Of a stretch of DNA of 64,000 bases, positions 1 through 11,039 are shown piece after piece. How positions within the stretch are numbered: the stretch's first letter is position 1; each line of letters opens with the position of its first letter. The stretch covers positions 8,669,079-8,733,078 of the forward strand of contig OY759215.1 of the NCBI GenBank assembly GCA_963662175.1. Reading direction: 5' to 3'. This DNA comes from Aradus depressus (taxonomy: Eukaryota; Arthropoda; Insecta; Hemiptera; Aradidae). The position numbers and the translations under genes are program-made. Below the pieces are notes generated by a model. That model was not told the DNA's origin and did no database searches. It was given only the letters and a program-made list of their open reading frames with translations.

Positions 1-255
1 AAATACACAATCATTATTTCATGAATACCACAAAAATTTTAGTTTATCATGTTAGAATTTAGAAATTTTAATTTTACTTACGTACTTTATACGTTTTGAC
101 CATTTTCGCGATGATGTCTGTCTGTGATAAGAAAGTTGTGAGCGCTCTAACGCAGAAACTATTGTAGCTATGGACTTGAAATTTGGAATGAAAACGGAAA
201 TTACGACCACTTTAGTTCCTGTAAGTAGGCACATTCTACAAGAAGCCACTTATAG

Positions 256-2152
256 TAACTATAGCTCATTTGAGTAACGACATAAGTCCCACTTTTGACG
301 AAATTCGGTTTATTGCATTTTTTGGTAGGTAATGGGTAAATACACAACCTCAGGAGAAACGACACTAGTCCCACCACTCCCTCCTCTCTAATCAAGGTGG
401 CAAAAATACAGTTCATTCTAGAAACAGCACAAGTCCATGACTTATGATGTTTCTCAAATGATCAGAGCAATTTCGGACATGCGCTTGATTTAATTCCAAA
501 ATTAAAGAAGCAGGTTCTCGGATGTGCGTGCTTCGCGTCTCAGTTCCCTAAATCAGAGTAAATTACTCGGCCGTGTATTGTGACATTTATAACTATGTGC
601 GGCACTTGAGGTCCACGGTCCATATTGATTTTAAGCCCATGCGGTCGATTGGTTTCGGAGGGAGAGCTCAATTTGCGGTGGGATGTGCATTACCGGTGAC
701 TCACAGTAGAGTTATTAATAATTATTTTTTAAATCACATAATTCAATTTCCCATCTAGCAAAGACCAATGATGAAGTAGGAGCTATAAGCATTGACTATA
801 TGCAAAATTTACAACTACCTGTTATTCCGGCGCAGGAGACTTTATTTAAGACAGTTAACAGTCAATGTCTTTTGCATACATAATCTTAAAGATGAAACCT
901 CCACCATTTTCCTTTATCATCAAGGTGTTGGATCAAAAGGTCCAAATTAAGTAACATCTTTTGTAATTGATTATGTAACAGAAATGCAGGGCGTGAAATA
1001 CATCCATGTATTTTCTGACGGCTGTGGAGCACAAAACAAAAATAACGTGTTTGTTAGAGCATTTTCAGCTCTCGTTTCATTAGGAACGTTCCACACTGTT
1101 GATCAGTATTTCCCGATAAGAGGACACTCATTCCTACCCTGCGACAGGGATTTCGCTTTGATAAAAAAGAAAATCAATTCGCGAGATAGGATTTACACGC
1201 TCAGACAAATTGCCAAACTAATATTATCATGCAGTGAAAAGAGAAAGTTTTTTGTATCTCTAGTCACATCAGAACAGATATTAGATTATAAGGGATGGTG
1301 GAAAGATTTTTATAGGCAGAAAATACTTTCAATTGAATCTAAAGGAAAAAGGGTTGCTAAAAGTAGCAAGGTAAGCTTTGCAGTATCGAAATTCATGCAT
1401 TTTCAACATAATAAAAACAACCAAGGTACTGTAGTGGGACGCTTCTTTATAGGAGGACTAATAAGACATTCTTTTCCTATTAAAGCACGACTAGGAGAAA
1501 TTATCACAATGCCCCTAAATCCCGCTTACTCAGATGGGAAAATTCCAATAAATACCAAAAAAATGGATGATATTAAAAAACTAAAATGTTATTTGCCACA
1601 AAACAATGTTGTAAAAAAGTTTTACCAAGAAATATTTGGCTGGCCAACATGTGAAGGCTCTGAAGAAGCCAACGAATGAAATATTTTCAATTTCATTATC
1701 TTTTAATACAATGTACCTACTGTGTACATTAATTTCTTTTAAAAATTATTTTTTTGTGTACATTTTTAAAACATTTTGACAAAAGTTTTTGTTATTTTAT
1801 CATTTTGAGGTGTGGGGATAACTTTTTTTACTTTCTGTAACATTCTTTTAATATAATAAATAATTTTAACAATAAAATGTTCAATTTTTAATGAATTAAC
1901 TCTTTGAAATAATGAAAAAATGTCATTGATTTGAGAAACAGCATAAGTCAAGCAAATTTAAATTCAAATTCTGGCCAATCTGAAAGGTCTAGTCCTTCAA
2001 TATGCACATTAAAAACTTTCATTCAGGCTACTCATTGAAAAAAAAATTGATTGGTACGCTTGATTACAGGTGACATAGAATGGGAATGTTTTTTGATTCT
2101 CCTGTAAAATTTTGTTCAGTAGACTTATGTCGTTTCTCAAATGAGCTATTCA
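256..2152. mobile_element. candidate DNA transposon with repeated terminal motif, carrying a DUF7869-like pseudogene
   Basis: Near-identical inverted ends are visible: TAGCTCATTTGAG at about 263-275 followed by AACGACATAAGTC, and the reverse complement at about 2121-2149. Variants of the same motif (consensus GAGAAACGACATAAGTC) recur inside: direct at about 355-373, 420-436 and 1930-1949, and inverted at about 439-463. Multiple subterminal copies of a terminal motif are typical of transposase-binding sites. The only coding remnant inside is the DUF7869-like frame at 757-1679. No clear TSD was found, so the exact boundaries are uncertain. Confidence 0.5.
757..1679 (+). pseudogene. DUF7869-like, transposon-associated gene, broken
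   Basis: The open part (984-1679) contains FSDGCGAQNKNN and GHSFLPCDRDFALIKK, which I recognise as the signature of DUF7869-type proteins, a family common as multicopy, transposon-linked genes in arthropods. A DDE/RNase-H-like nuclease role for the Asp-rich motifs is inference. The same frame extends upstream of 984 to about 858 but is broken by TAA at 948-950. Before that, similar coding continues in another frame from about 757 (a 1-2 nt shift near 850), just after a splice-acceptor-like CATCTAG. So this is a decayed copy with at least one nonsense codon and one frameshift. It lies between the inverted ends of the 256-2152 candidate element and is probably its former transposase. The C-terminal end looks natural (stop at 1677-1679). 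Confidence 0.6.
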
Positions 2153-2429
2153 GTTATGATCTAATCAAAAATCTTTTAAAGTAAACATAGTAGAAAAAAT
2201 TGAAAGATATATTTTATATGAAATACTAATTTTCGCAGGTTGTCCGATTTTCTAGATACATGCTGAAATGTCGTTGCTGAAACACACATTTTTAGACTTT
2301 TTCCTTAATTTACCAGAAATTTGTTAGTGCTATCGGAACATTGGTTCTTACCAAACATGTTCCTAATTACATTTCCAATCGCGAGTGGGCCCACAAATAT
2401 GATAGGTCCAATACAACCGAAGTTATAGC

Positions 2430-2770
2430 GGGCCAAAGAATGTAAAGCTCAGTGGTATGCGTGCTTGATTTCTGAGCTCAAGGTCGTGGATTCGAAACCC
2501 GGCCGAGGCCCTTAGTTTATTTTATCTGGGAGGTAAAATAAACTTAAGCACTTCGTCCTTCGGAGGGGACGTTAACCGATGGTCCCGAGCCTGCACGATG
2601 TCAGGTACTCGTTGAAGACCCCTGCCCTAAGTGAATAAAAATTAAGGATAAGCAATATTTAAGACTCCCCGGTAGAGTCGGGCTCATGTTCACCAGAGTG
2701 ACAAAAGAGCGCTCTGGTAGTAGGCGATATGACCTCGTATTTCAAGCACGGGCATGAGTCATAATAACTA
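2430..2770 (+). mobile_element. tRNA-derived SINE, full-length but diverged copy
   Basis: The head resembles a tRNA, with box A-like AGCTCAGTGGTATGCG and box B-like GGATTCGAAACCC. The body matches the well-preserved copy at 61183-61530 throughout (TTAGTTTATTTTATCTGGGA, the cluster around GTCCCGAGCCTG, and the end GGGCATGAGTCATAA). The first ~15 bases are diverged and the CCTAA tail is not preserved. Confidence 0.85.
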
Positions 2771-2774
2771 ACTT

Positions 2775-3060
2775 TATTATCACAGGACTTTCATATACCA
2801 TCCTCTTTTGTGCAGATCACTCTCCGTCCCCCTGTCCCTTCATAAATTCATTTCATACTGGTATTACTGTCAGTCCCTTTCAGAATTACGGTGTACCTAC
2901 AACGAAACAAAGTACTTAACCCGCTGTTGTCGTAACTATACATGAAACTTTCTTATACCCAGTATCGCCAGTATGAATTTAATTTGAGAAGGAGGGACAG
3001 TGATCTGTACTAAAGTGGATAGTATAAGAATATCCTGTAATGGCCACATCACATATATTT
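2775..3060. mobile_element. MITE-like element with imperfect ~55-bp inverted ends
   Basis: The left end (about 2778-2840) and right end (about 2985-3046) are imperfect reverse complements; both contain CAGATCACT/AGTGATCTG and a GGGACAG block. The right end recurs at 8905-9002, showing that this is a repeated family. No coding capacity. Confidence 0.5.
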
Positions 3061-3150
3061 TTTCTTATTTGAAATAACGGAGGTAAATAATATTATCGCG
3101 TAGTGAAGGACATTATTCACGCATATCCTCCGCAATTTCTTCTTAACGTT

Positions 3151-3361
3151 CTGAGAGGTAAAAAAAAACATAAGCACGCCGTCCTTTGGACTGGTTTTTA
3201 ACCGATGGTCCCGAGCCTGTACAATGTCAGATACTTGTTAAAGATTCCCTACCCTAAGTGAATAAAAAATTTAGGGTATGCAAAATTTAGGACTCCCACA
3301 GTAGAGTCGGTCTCATGTCCACCAGAGTGACGAAAGTGCGAAATGAGTCATAACAACTAAC
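3151..3361 (+). mobile_element. tRNA-derived SINE, 5'-truncated copy
   Basis: Matches the SINE body from the AGGTAAAATAAAC region to ATGAGTCATAA. It lacks the tRNA-like head and has a deletion near the GCGCTCTGG block. Confidence 0.75.
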
Positions 3362-5262
3362 TGTCGATGTTTCTAATATATCAACACAAAATATAGTACA
3401 GATTTCAGAAATCTTTTGAGCAAGACACCGATTTTCACTATATGGGTAAATTGCATTTTAGAGGATGTGCTAAAGTTCAATTGATTAATTCACACTGTTT
3501 AAAACCACTTTTTTTTTTTTTTTTCATCACGAAGTTCTTAATTAAGCCACTACGCCATGATGAGGATGAACGACCTAACATATTGACACCAATTAGACGA
3601 GATGTTGGTAAACAAAAGTTAAGCCCTTCAATGATTATCTAAAGTTAATTTTCACTGTTTATAGTTGGTGCCAATAATTAAATATCGAGAGAACTGTCCT
3701 TGGGGCCTAATATGATTTTCAACACATTGCTTGCTTCATAAGATAACAGCGGAGAAAATTTCGAGTTGTTTCGTATAGCCAAGCAAGGCCAATTAAATGG
3801 GCAATGGTAGCCCTTCGAAAAATGATGAATTTCTTGGAATTTCGATATTAAATTTTCAACTCGGCTATAAATTCACTTAAAGAAGGCGCTCGATGAAAGT
3901 TAACAGCTAATACATGAATTCAGAATAACATTCTTAGTTAATGAATGTTCAAACTGCCTTCCACAGTTCCGGGTACACGAATTGTATTGTTGGATTATAT
4001 TATATTCCTCATTCTTACTTCATTTATGCAAGCCCCTTTCCACATCCGTCTTGTAGACTTCCAAAGATCATCTTTCAAGATGATGGACCCCAATCAGTGG
4101 GCAAATGCTACAACAAATTTGGATATGTCAAGGAGTGTCGCTTGGACACTTATGTCAAGGAGTGTCCCTTGGACACATATGTCCCTAGGCCATTTTTTTT
4201 TTAATTTTCTTACGGTGTTTCTCCAAAAAAGAAGTCTACAAAAAGGAAGATGTTCTGGGGAAGTACATAGTCGGTGATTCACCAACGACTTTGTTTTTTG
4301 TTAATATGCCAAATAAGAAAAAAAACATAAAAAAAAGTATGCAGCAAATAAATAGAAGCCTGTAATAACATTAAATTTTGAACAATCTGAATGGTTTCGT
4401 TAAAATGTTCAAATGATTTATTATAATTTCCTTCATCTTCTGGATCTGAATTTTTGGTGATAGCCATAATTATATTACAGAAGCCGTTTCTTAGGTCTCA
4501 TTTACTTCTCGCTTTATTCAAATTGACTATCGTTAATTCTTAAAATTCTAAAACAAAAATTTGCAATTCTGTTAAAGTTGTAAGTATTGAATGTCTAAGT
4601 CTCTAAGAAACTTAAGAACTAGTTATTACCTGGGCTGTTTATATTTGAAACATTAACGGGCATTAGAAAAAATATAATTTTTATTCTCTCCCTAATACTA
4701 GCCATTATTATGATAGGTACTAAGAAGAAAGAAGACTTTCAAATAACTAACATTGTTTCTTTCTTTTTGAAAGATGTATAACTCATAAAAGAATCAACTT
4801 CTTTAATGTCCTTCACCACTTATCGAAATCATTAGATACATTAAAAAACTTTTAAAATTCAATTCTTATGTTAAAATAAACCCCCTTTTAGGAAAAGGAT
4901 TTTTTTTGTGAAAAAGGGAAACATATAAACTAAATATAAAAGTCGTGTTACGAAAATGAAATCTTCAATTTTTGCTTTAATTTTTCATTTTATTTTCTTG
5001 ACAGAGTTCCTCCATCAATATCCTATTAAAGTAATTACTTTTATTTAATATTTTTAATAATATAATATTTTTTTTAGCTCTAATATTATGTTATTTGTTA
5101 ATTTAGATATACAAATATATTTGTATATTTCACCCGTGATCGCCCCGAAATATCGTCCTGAAAGAAGATTTATCTATACTTGGAAATATGAATGTAAAAT
5201 ACTTATAAAATATATAAATAGTACCTACCTATAGTATCGGGAATATGATATTCATGTATCTT
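3362..5262. other. unassigned AT-rich stretch
   Basis: No gene is supported. At about 4254-4290 there is a short piece of the R-repeat right end (GGGGAAGTACATAGTCGGTG). The open frames here are short and without recognisable motifs. Confidence 0.5.
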
Positions 5263-5266
5263 TCAT

Positions 5267-5267
<1 letters not shown>

Positions 5268-5311
<44 letters not shown>
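5268..5311. repeat. (TA)n microsatellite
   Basis: An uninterrupted run of TA dinucleotides, adjoining the left end of the Helitron-like remnant. Confidence 0.95.
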
Positions 5312-5312
<1 letters not shown>

Positions 5313-6515
5313 TAATATATATAAATTACGTGTCACGTTGTTTGTCCGCGATGGACTCCTAAACTAATTAACCGATTTTAATCAAATTTGTACACCGTGT
5401 GCAGTTTGATCCAACTTGAAAGATAGAATAGTTTTCATCTCGATTTCTCGGCTTCTAACAGATGGCGGTGTAATTTAATTTAACGACAACACTTCAACAT
5501 CTTTTGCTATCTAGGTTGTGTAAACAACCAGTAGATGGCACCGTGTTTAGATTTCTTGACGCTACAATCTATTCCACATCATATGTGTTTATGTTTACGA
5601 CATAACCATTGTGTTTTTAATCCTTCGTATATCCGTTTTATAATTGTGCTGTATATTATTATCTTTAATACTTCTAATGTTAATAATTCTAACATTATTT
5701 AAAATTCTAAAACGCGTAAAAACACACGCGGTCCGTTTTAGTGATACACGGCTACGGTTGACCGGGCTAGGCATGCCACTGGATGACGGTCTGATAATGA
5801 TCCGAAGTTTCTCCAAATCTATTTTATGGGTAGTTGTGAAGAACGCGTGACAACTCGGTGCCAGTATAATTTCATCGAACAAGCAGAAGAGAGAGCAATT
5901 GTGTTATTGTTGGAAGATTTTTTGGAAAATCATAATCAACTTATTCAATTGTTTAAAAGAGTGTTACCACAATTAAGAAATGACAACTGTCAAATCGTCA
6001 TCAAAGCCGACAACGGTTGTATGTATGACAAAGACGCAATTATTTTGACGACATGTTATCCATCCCGGATGCCACGGACGCCTCTAACACATACTTAAAT
6101 TTCATGTGTGGGGAAACCATCAAATCTATTTGTGTTAGCAAAAGACGGGCTAACTAAAAATATTGTACACCAACTGGCACTTAAATAGATTAAAATATCT
6201 GAAAATAACGCTTTCTACCTGCTTTATAAAATTGAATTATTATATTGTATTAATTCAGTATTTAATAAAATGTAAATCTAACAATTCTATGTTGGTTTGT
6301 GCTTAATTTTAATTCTCCGAAACTCTTTACCAATCACTTTTAAATTTTGGTGTAACGGTCCATTCTCATTCCCATAGGTTTTAAGATCGGCTAAGACGTT
6401 TCTATCATTATTAGTTAATTTTAATTTGACAGTATTAAAAAGTTTGAAGTTAACTGTTTTAGCTGTAATTCAAAGTTAAAAGAAACACAGCAACGCGTGG
6501 CCGGGACAGCTAGTA
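5311..6515 (+). mobile_element. Helitron remnant
   Basis: The right end reads CGTGGCCGGGACAGCTAGT, that is, a GC-rich short stem followed by CTAG, as expected of a Helitron 3' end. The left end begins near ATCTTAATATAT, compatible with a TC start in a TA-rich target. In between is a coding remnant resembling the Helitron replicase N-terminal region. No TIRs, also as expected. The rolling-circle replicase core and helicase are absent, so this is a deleted copy. Confidence 0.55.
5826..6098 (+). pseudogene. Helitron-like N-terminal domain fragment
   Basis: The frame encodes QAEERAIVLLLEDF followed by NQLIQLFKRVLPQL and IVIKADN. This pattern (a leucine-rich run, then N-x-L-I-x-x-F-K, then I-V-I-x-A-D) resembles the helitron_like_N region of Helitron RepHel proteins. 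The frame stops soon after (6096-6098), and neither the replicase HUH motif nor helicase motifs follow. It is a non-functional fragment; the first ~20 codons may be non-coding. Confidence 0.5.
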
Positions 6516-6589
6516 CATATATATAATTAAAAAATATAATATATATGTTATTAAAATATTATATATATTATTAAATAATACTAATACAT

Positions 6590-6977
6590 CAGCCCCAGAT
6601 TCCTTAGCTATAAATTGAACCAATGTAAGCGCTGACGGGGAGGCGGGTTCAGGTGGGGGGCCTGGGCTTGGGGTTGCTGGCTTGGCTGGGGGTCTGTGAG
6701 GGGCACTGGTCTATAGACCCAGGAACTCCGAAGGTACTCCGGCACTACATGCAGACCTTCCTTCAGGAGCCTCCACTCCAGTCACTGGTCGGCGCTATGA
6801 ATATTGTTTTGGGTGATGTGGTCCGGCGGCTTGGCTGGGGCCGCTTGCTTGCGCCCTCTGTCTGGGCTCCTCTCTCCAGTATCCCGTCTTTGGCAGAATT
6901 ATCTTTTATAGTGTAGTTTTAAGAATAGCAGTGGCTAGTGTGGTGTCTGCCGAGGCCAAAAAGAACAAAAAAAAAAA
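6590..6977 (+). mobile_element. polyA retroposon with 7-bp target-site duplication
   Basis: A GC-rich island of about 390 bp ends in a polyA run at about 6967-6979 and is flanked by AATACAT on both sides (6583-6589 and 6978-6984). This is the signature of LINE-mediated insertion. The composition (long G-rich stretch, then CTGCCGAGGCC before the A-run) differs sharply from the AT-rich surroundings. The 87-aa frame inside has no recognisable motif. It could be a SINE or the 3' end of a LINE. Confidence 0.6.
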
Positions 6978-7269
6978 AATACATTTTTTATTCCATAGGT
7001 GCCTTTTGTTTGAATTCTAAGATTTAATATTGGTTGTTGTATATATTTTATAAGCTATTTTGGTGTAAAAAATTGTTTGACGGAAATAAATAAATAAATT
7101 GAAAATAAAATAAAGGTCTTCTAAAGTTTAGTAATGAATGAAGAGTGTGCTATGGAGCCTGTAACTTTGCAGAGTTAAGTGTGTTCCAAGGTTGGTTCGT
7201 TTGGAGCTCAATATATGAGGGCAGCACTTGCATGTTTAATACTCTTTACAATATAAGTGATGATGAGCA

Positions 7270-7295
7270 CCCCCCCCCCCCCCCCCCCCCCCCCC
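7270..7295. repeat. poly-C tract
   Basis: An uninterrupted run of about 26 C. Similar G/C homopolymers occur in R repeats elsewhere in the window (23687, 41270, 41447). Confidence 0.95.
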
Positions 7296-7689
7296 TACCC
7301 CCTCCGAATGAATCTAAGTAGGGGTTCTGATGAGTGTTACGTCTACTTCTTTACTTTATTTCATTACTTTATTCAGTTTTATATAGGTTATTGGATTTTA
7401 AGGTTGTCTAAGTCTGTCAAACTTCTTTGTGGACTTGTACTGAACACGATATCATCTCAATAAACTCCACATTTATAGTAATCAATTCCTTTTAAAATGT
7501 TATACCTTACTCTTTGAAATGTTGATGGGGACTTCTTTAAACCAAACCCTAAGAAATTCGTAATGACTATTTTCTGTGCCAAGTGGTTCTCTGAACACTA
7601 TCTTCTTCCAATTTTTTACTAATGGAATCCTGATGCTAAATCAATTATTATTAAATATTTGCATCTCTCTAATTTGTCTAAATATCTCT

Positions 7690-8015
7690 GGTATTTAATA
7701 AGGGGTGTCGGTCGTCGATAGTTTTACAATCCAAGCTATACGAAGTATAGGGGAAGTTAAGTAATCAGTCAAATATTTGTGCAGAGTTTTCGGTCGAAGA
7801 GAAGAGGGGCTCGACTCAGAAAATCTAACAACTGCCAATGTAATGAATATATCGACACAAAATTTAGTATCAGAATCCAGGACCAACAATGTAAGTCAAA
7901 TATTTAGTTTCAGTCTAAACGGTCTATTGGCTTTGGAGGGAGAGCGAAAACATATTTGATTAATTCGTGCTGGGGAAGTATATAGCCGGTGATTCATCAA
8001 CAACTTTTTTTAATA
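7690..8015 (+). repeat. R repeat (interspersed family)
   Basis: The left part carries CTATACGAAGTATAGGGGAAG, the core has AATGAATATATCGACACAAA and the right end has GGGGAAGTATATAGCCGGTG. The same left-core-right order recurs at 9547, 23076, 41070 and 53608. It is non-coding. Confidence 0.75.
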
Positions 8016-8514
8016 TTCTGTAAGACGTTAAATTGGTAATCATTTGTTAAAATGTTTAATGTTTCAATTGTTTAGGTCACATAGGTAGGTATATTTTGTT
8101 TTTTATGCCTTTAGTATGAGAAAGTATTGTAATCGTGTGAAAATCCGAGATCGAGTGTACTACGAAAATTCACGTTTCAAGGTCCCCTGAATATGTTTTG
8201 ACTATTTTCGTGACTGTTAAGTCAAGTTAAGAACTTGAAATTTGAAATGAAGATAAGATGCAACTTAGATCGGATTAAAATTTGGTCGAAAATAAAGACC
8301 ACTTTACTTCGGAGTCTAAGTAAATTTTTCGAGATATATTTAATAGCTTATATTTAAAACGTAATCAAAGATTTTTTCAAATAAATTTGTAGAGAATACT
8401 AAAGAAAGAACGATTTTTTGCAGGTCGCCCGTTTTGCGAGATACATGATGAAAAGCGTACTAAAATCTCCTTTTGAAACCAATTTTTTAGTAGTTGGCGA
8501 AAACGGTTAGTAAT

Positions 8515-8688
8515 TTGTTGGTTAATTCCGTCATTTCTTCCAGAGGAGAGTCTTCTTATTCTTTTTTCCGACAATATTTCGGGACTCTTAGAAGTGACCG
8601 GAAAAAAGGACATGTAAGAGTCAAGAAATATTGTCGGAAAAAAGAATAAGAAGACACCTCTGGAAGAATTGCCGGAATTAACCAACAA
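8515..8688. mobile_element. near-perfect foldback (hairpin) element
   Basis: The two halves are reverse complements over about 85 bp each, from TTGTTGGTTAATTCC at the left edge to GGAATTAACCAACAA at the right. The centre lies near 8600 with a very short loop. The open frame on the minus strand across it is a by-product of the palindrome. Confidence 0.8.
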
Positions 8689-8904
8689 TGTAACATCCCA
8701 GAAAAGTTTAAGAAACAAATCATTAATTTGATCTCAGATCTGAGATTTACCTATAAATAAGTAAATTTCCATAGGAAATATTTCTAATTGTAGGAAAAAA
8801 TTTTAAAATATCTTTTTTATTAACGGCAGTTTTTATTAAAATTTATTAAAAAAAAAACAGTACTTTCTTGCACTGAACGATGAAAATCGTTGATGCCAAC
8901 AAAT

Positions 8905-9002
8905 TACTTTCATACACCCAGTAATACCAGCTTTTAAGAGGGGAGAGTGTACAAAAGTGGTTGGTATAAGAATGTCCTGTTATGACCACGTCACACATAT
9001 TT
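8905..9002 (+). repeat. fragment of the 2775-3060 MITE family
   Basis: Shares the CCCAGTA-CCAG segment and the GGTATAAGAATGTCCTGT-type right end with 2950-3056. Confidence 0.55.
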
Positions 9003-9546
9003 TATTTTCTTCTTCATTTTTTTAACACTTGGCCATTTTGCCACTTACTTTTTTATGTTTATATTTTGTTTACACAAATTTTCTTCTTTTTTTTGTTTGC
9101 TTCTAATTATTAATTGTTTACATTTTAATAATTAATTGGAATTATTTCTTTAAAGAAAAAAATAATTCAATTAATTAGTTCTTATTTCTCATTTTCTGAG
9201 ATATATATTTTTTTATATATTTATTTTCTTATCTTGTAGAATTTGTACTTTCTGTTCTTTCTACTTTTCTTTCAATTAATGTCTCATTTTCTGTTATGTA
9301 CTTCATTTTAGGTCAAGCCTGACATATTTTCTTTATTGTATGCTTTCATCTCTGATTATGCTGTCTTCTTTTTCCTTTCTTGTAGATATATTTCTTGTAA
9401 CTACTTCTATTTCTTATGTCTATGAAATTTCCGTTTCCATTTATTTTATTTATAAAATTTATCAAATTGGCGCTTTTTATTTTTTGGAAGGTTTTGAAAG
9501 TTGCTGCTAATCCAGCCAGGCCAACGACACTCAAATCTGTCCAGTT

Positions 9547-10125
9547 TTAACTTTCCCAGCTGCACAACGTATAGGGAAAATTTTGTATTCGGTTAGAAAT
9601 TCGAAGTTGAGTTTTCAGCGGAATTTCATGTTTTCCGACCCAAACTGTCTGTTTGTGTGTGTTTGTGAACACGATAACTCCCAATAGAAAGAACATATCG
9701 TCACACAATTTAATGCATATTCGGAACCCCATTTTCAGCCCAATTGGACAAATGGAAAGGAGGTAATGAGAGGATAAGCCTTAACACATAAACTATAATA
9801 ACTGCCGTTACAATGAATGTATTCACACAAAATTTCATGTGTAAATTCAAAACTCCATGTGACGAGACCTATTAATTTTCGGCTGAATCGCCCAAAAAGA
9901 AAGGGAGGAACAGAATGGGGCTCAAGTGAAAAACCTCAATAACTGCCGTTGTAATAATTGTATCGACATGAAATAAATTATTATAATTAATTATAATTCA
10001 AAACCCCGTAAGGATAGCACTACTGATTTATATTTCAAGGAACCGATTGGTTTGGAAAGCGAAAACTTAATTGATTAATTCGTGCTGGGGTAGTACATTT
10101 CCGGTGATTCACCGATAAATTTTAG
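9547..10125 (+). repeat. R repeat, long copy
   Basis: Starts with AACTTTCCCAGCTGCACAAC and ends with GTACATTTCCGGTGATTCAC. The interior has about three tandem degenerate units, each carrying a variant of CTGCCGTTGTAATGAATGTA followed by a purine-rich AAAGGGAAGG block. Confidence 0.75.
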
Positions 10126-11039
10126 TTCTCATAAAAGAAACGAGAGGCTCTCGCGATCCTTAAATACTCGTAGAGCTATTTATTTTCTGAATTATTATGT
10201 TATAAAATTCAAAAGGTGATCTTGAATGGGATCGTTCCACTAATCCTATACTTAGTATATATCGATTCACTTTCTGTAAGTTGTCTTTAGACTATTTCGG
10301 TCTGTAATTTCACTTGTACGAACTGTTGGACAGTAATGACGTCATGAAATATTCACTTTGAAAAACGTTGAAATTAGCTACATTATAAACTTTTGTTAGG
10401 TGCTAACTTCCACAATTTTCAACGAATCAATTATGTAATTGTGGCTCTCCATTTAAACTAGGACCAAGATACCTCTTTAGTTCAGGAATAACAATTTTGA
10501 AATTTAAAAAAAGTTGTCGGTGAATCAATTTACTTGACCGGAAGGAATTAGTCAATTAAGTTTCTTCTGAATGCTCATAATAAATTTCAAGACGATATAT
10601 TCATTACATCGGCCGTTATTATAGTCGAGTGCAATTAGGTTTATATCTCGGAACCCAGCTATAATGAATGGATTTTAATTTTTCCGGTTTTTTTGAATTT
10701 CTTATACAAAAAAGTAAAAAGTTTACCTTTGAAACTTTCCGCTAATGATTTTTTTTTTTAAGGATACTCCCATGAAAATGACGTTACTTCCAGTATAGTA
10801 TATTCCTTTTACAAGTACATTCATTTTTTCTCTTCAGAATTATTAAATGTCAATATAAAGTAAACAAAGGGACAACAAACGTCATTGAAAAGTTGGCATT
10901 GCAGGTATAGAAAAGGGATTAGGGTGGGGAAGCAGGGATAGTGGAGAACACGAGTGGCTCTGCTCCGAAAACAGTTTAGTATCGTGCCTGTGTTCTCGTG
11001 GAACGTTATTTTGAATATTTTTCGCAATGTTATAACATC
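10126..11039. other. unassigned, with an inverted R-repeat piece
   Basis: An R-repeat fragment on the minus strand is visible at about 10519-10640 (GATATATTCATTACATCGGC). Nothing else supportable. Confidence 0.4.

Noticed and set aside
8377..8718. 113-aa minus-strand frame
   Set aside because: Covers a foldback element; the coding appearance comes from AT-rich palindromic sequence.
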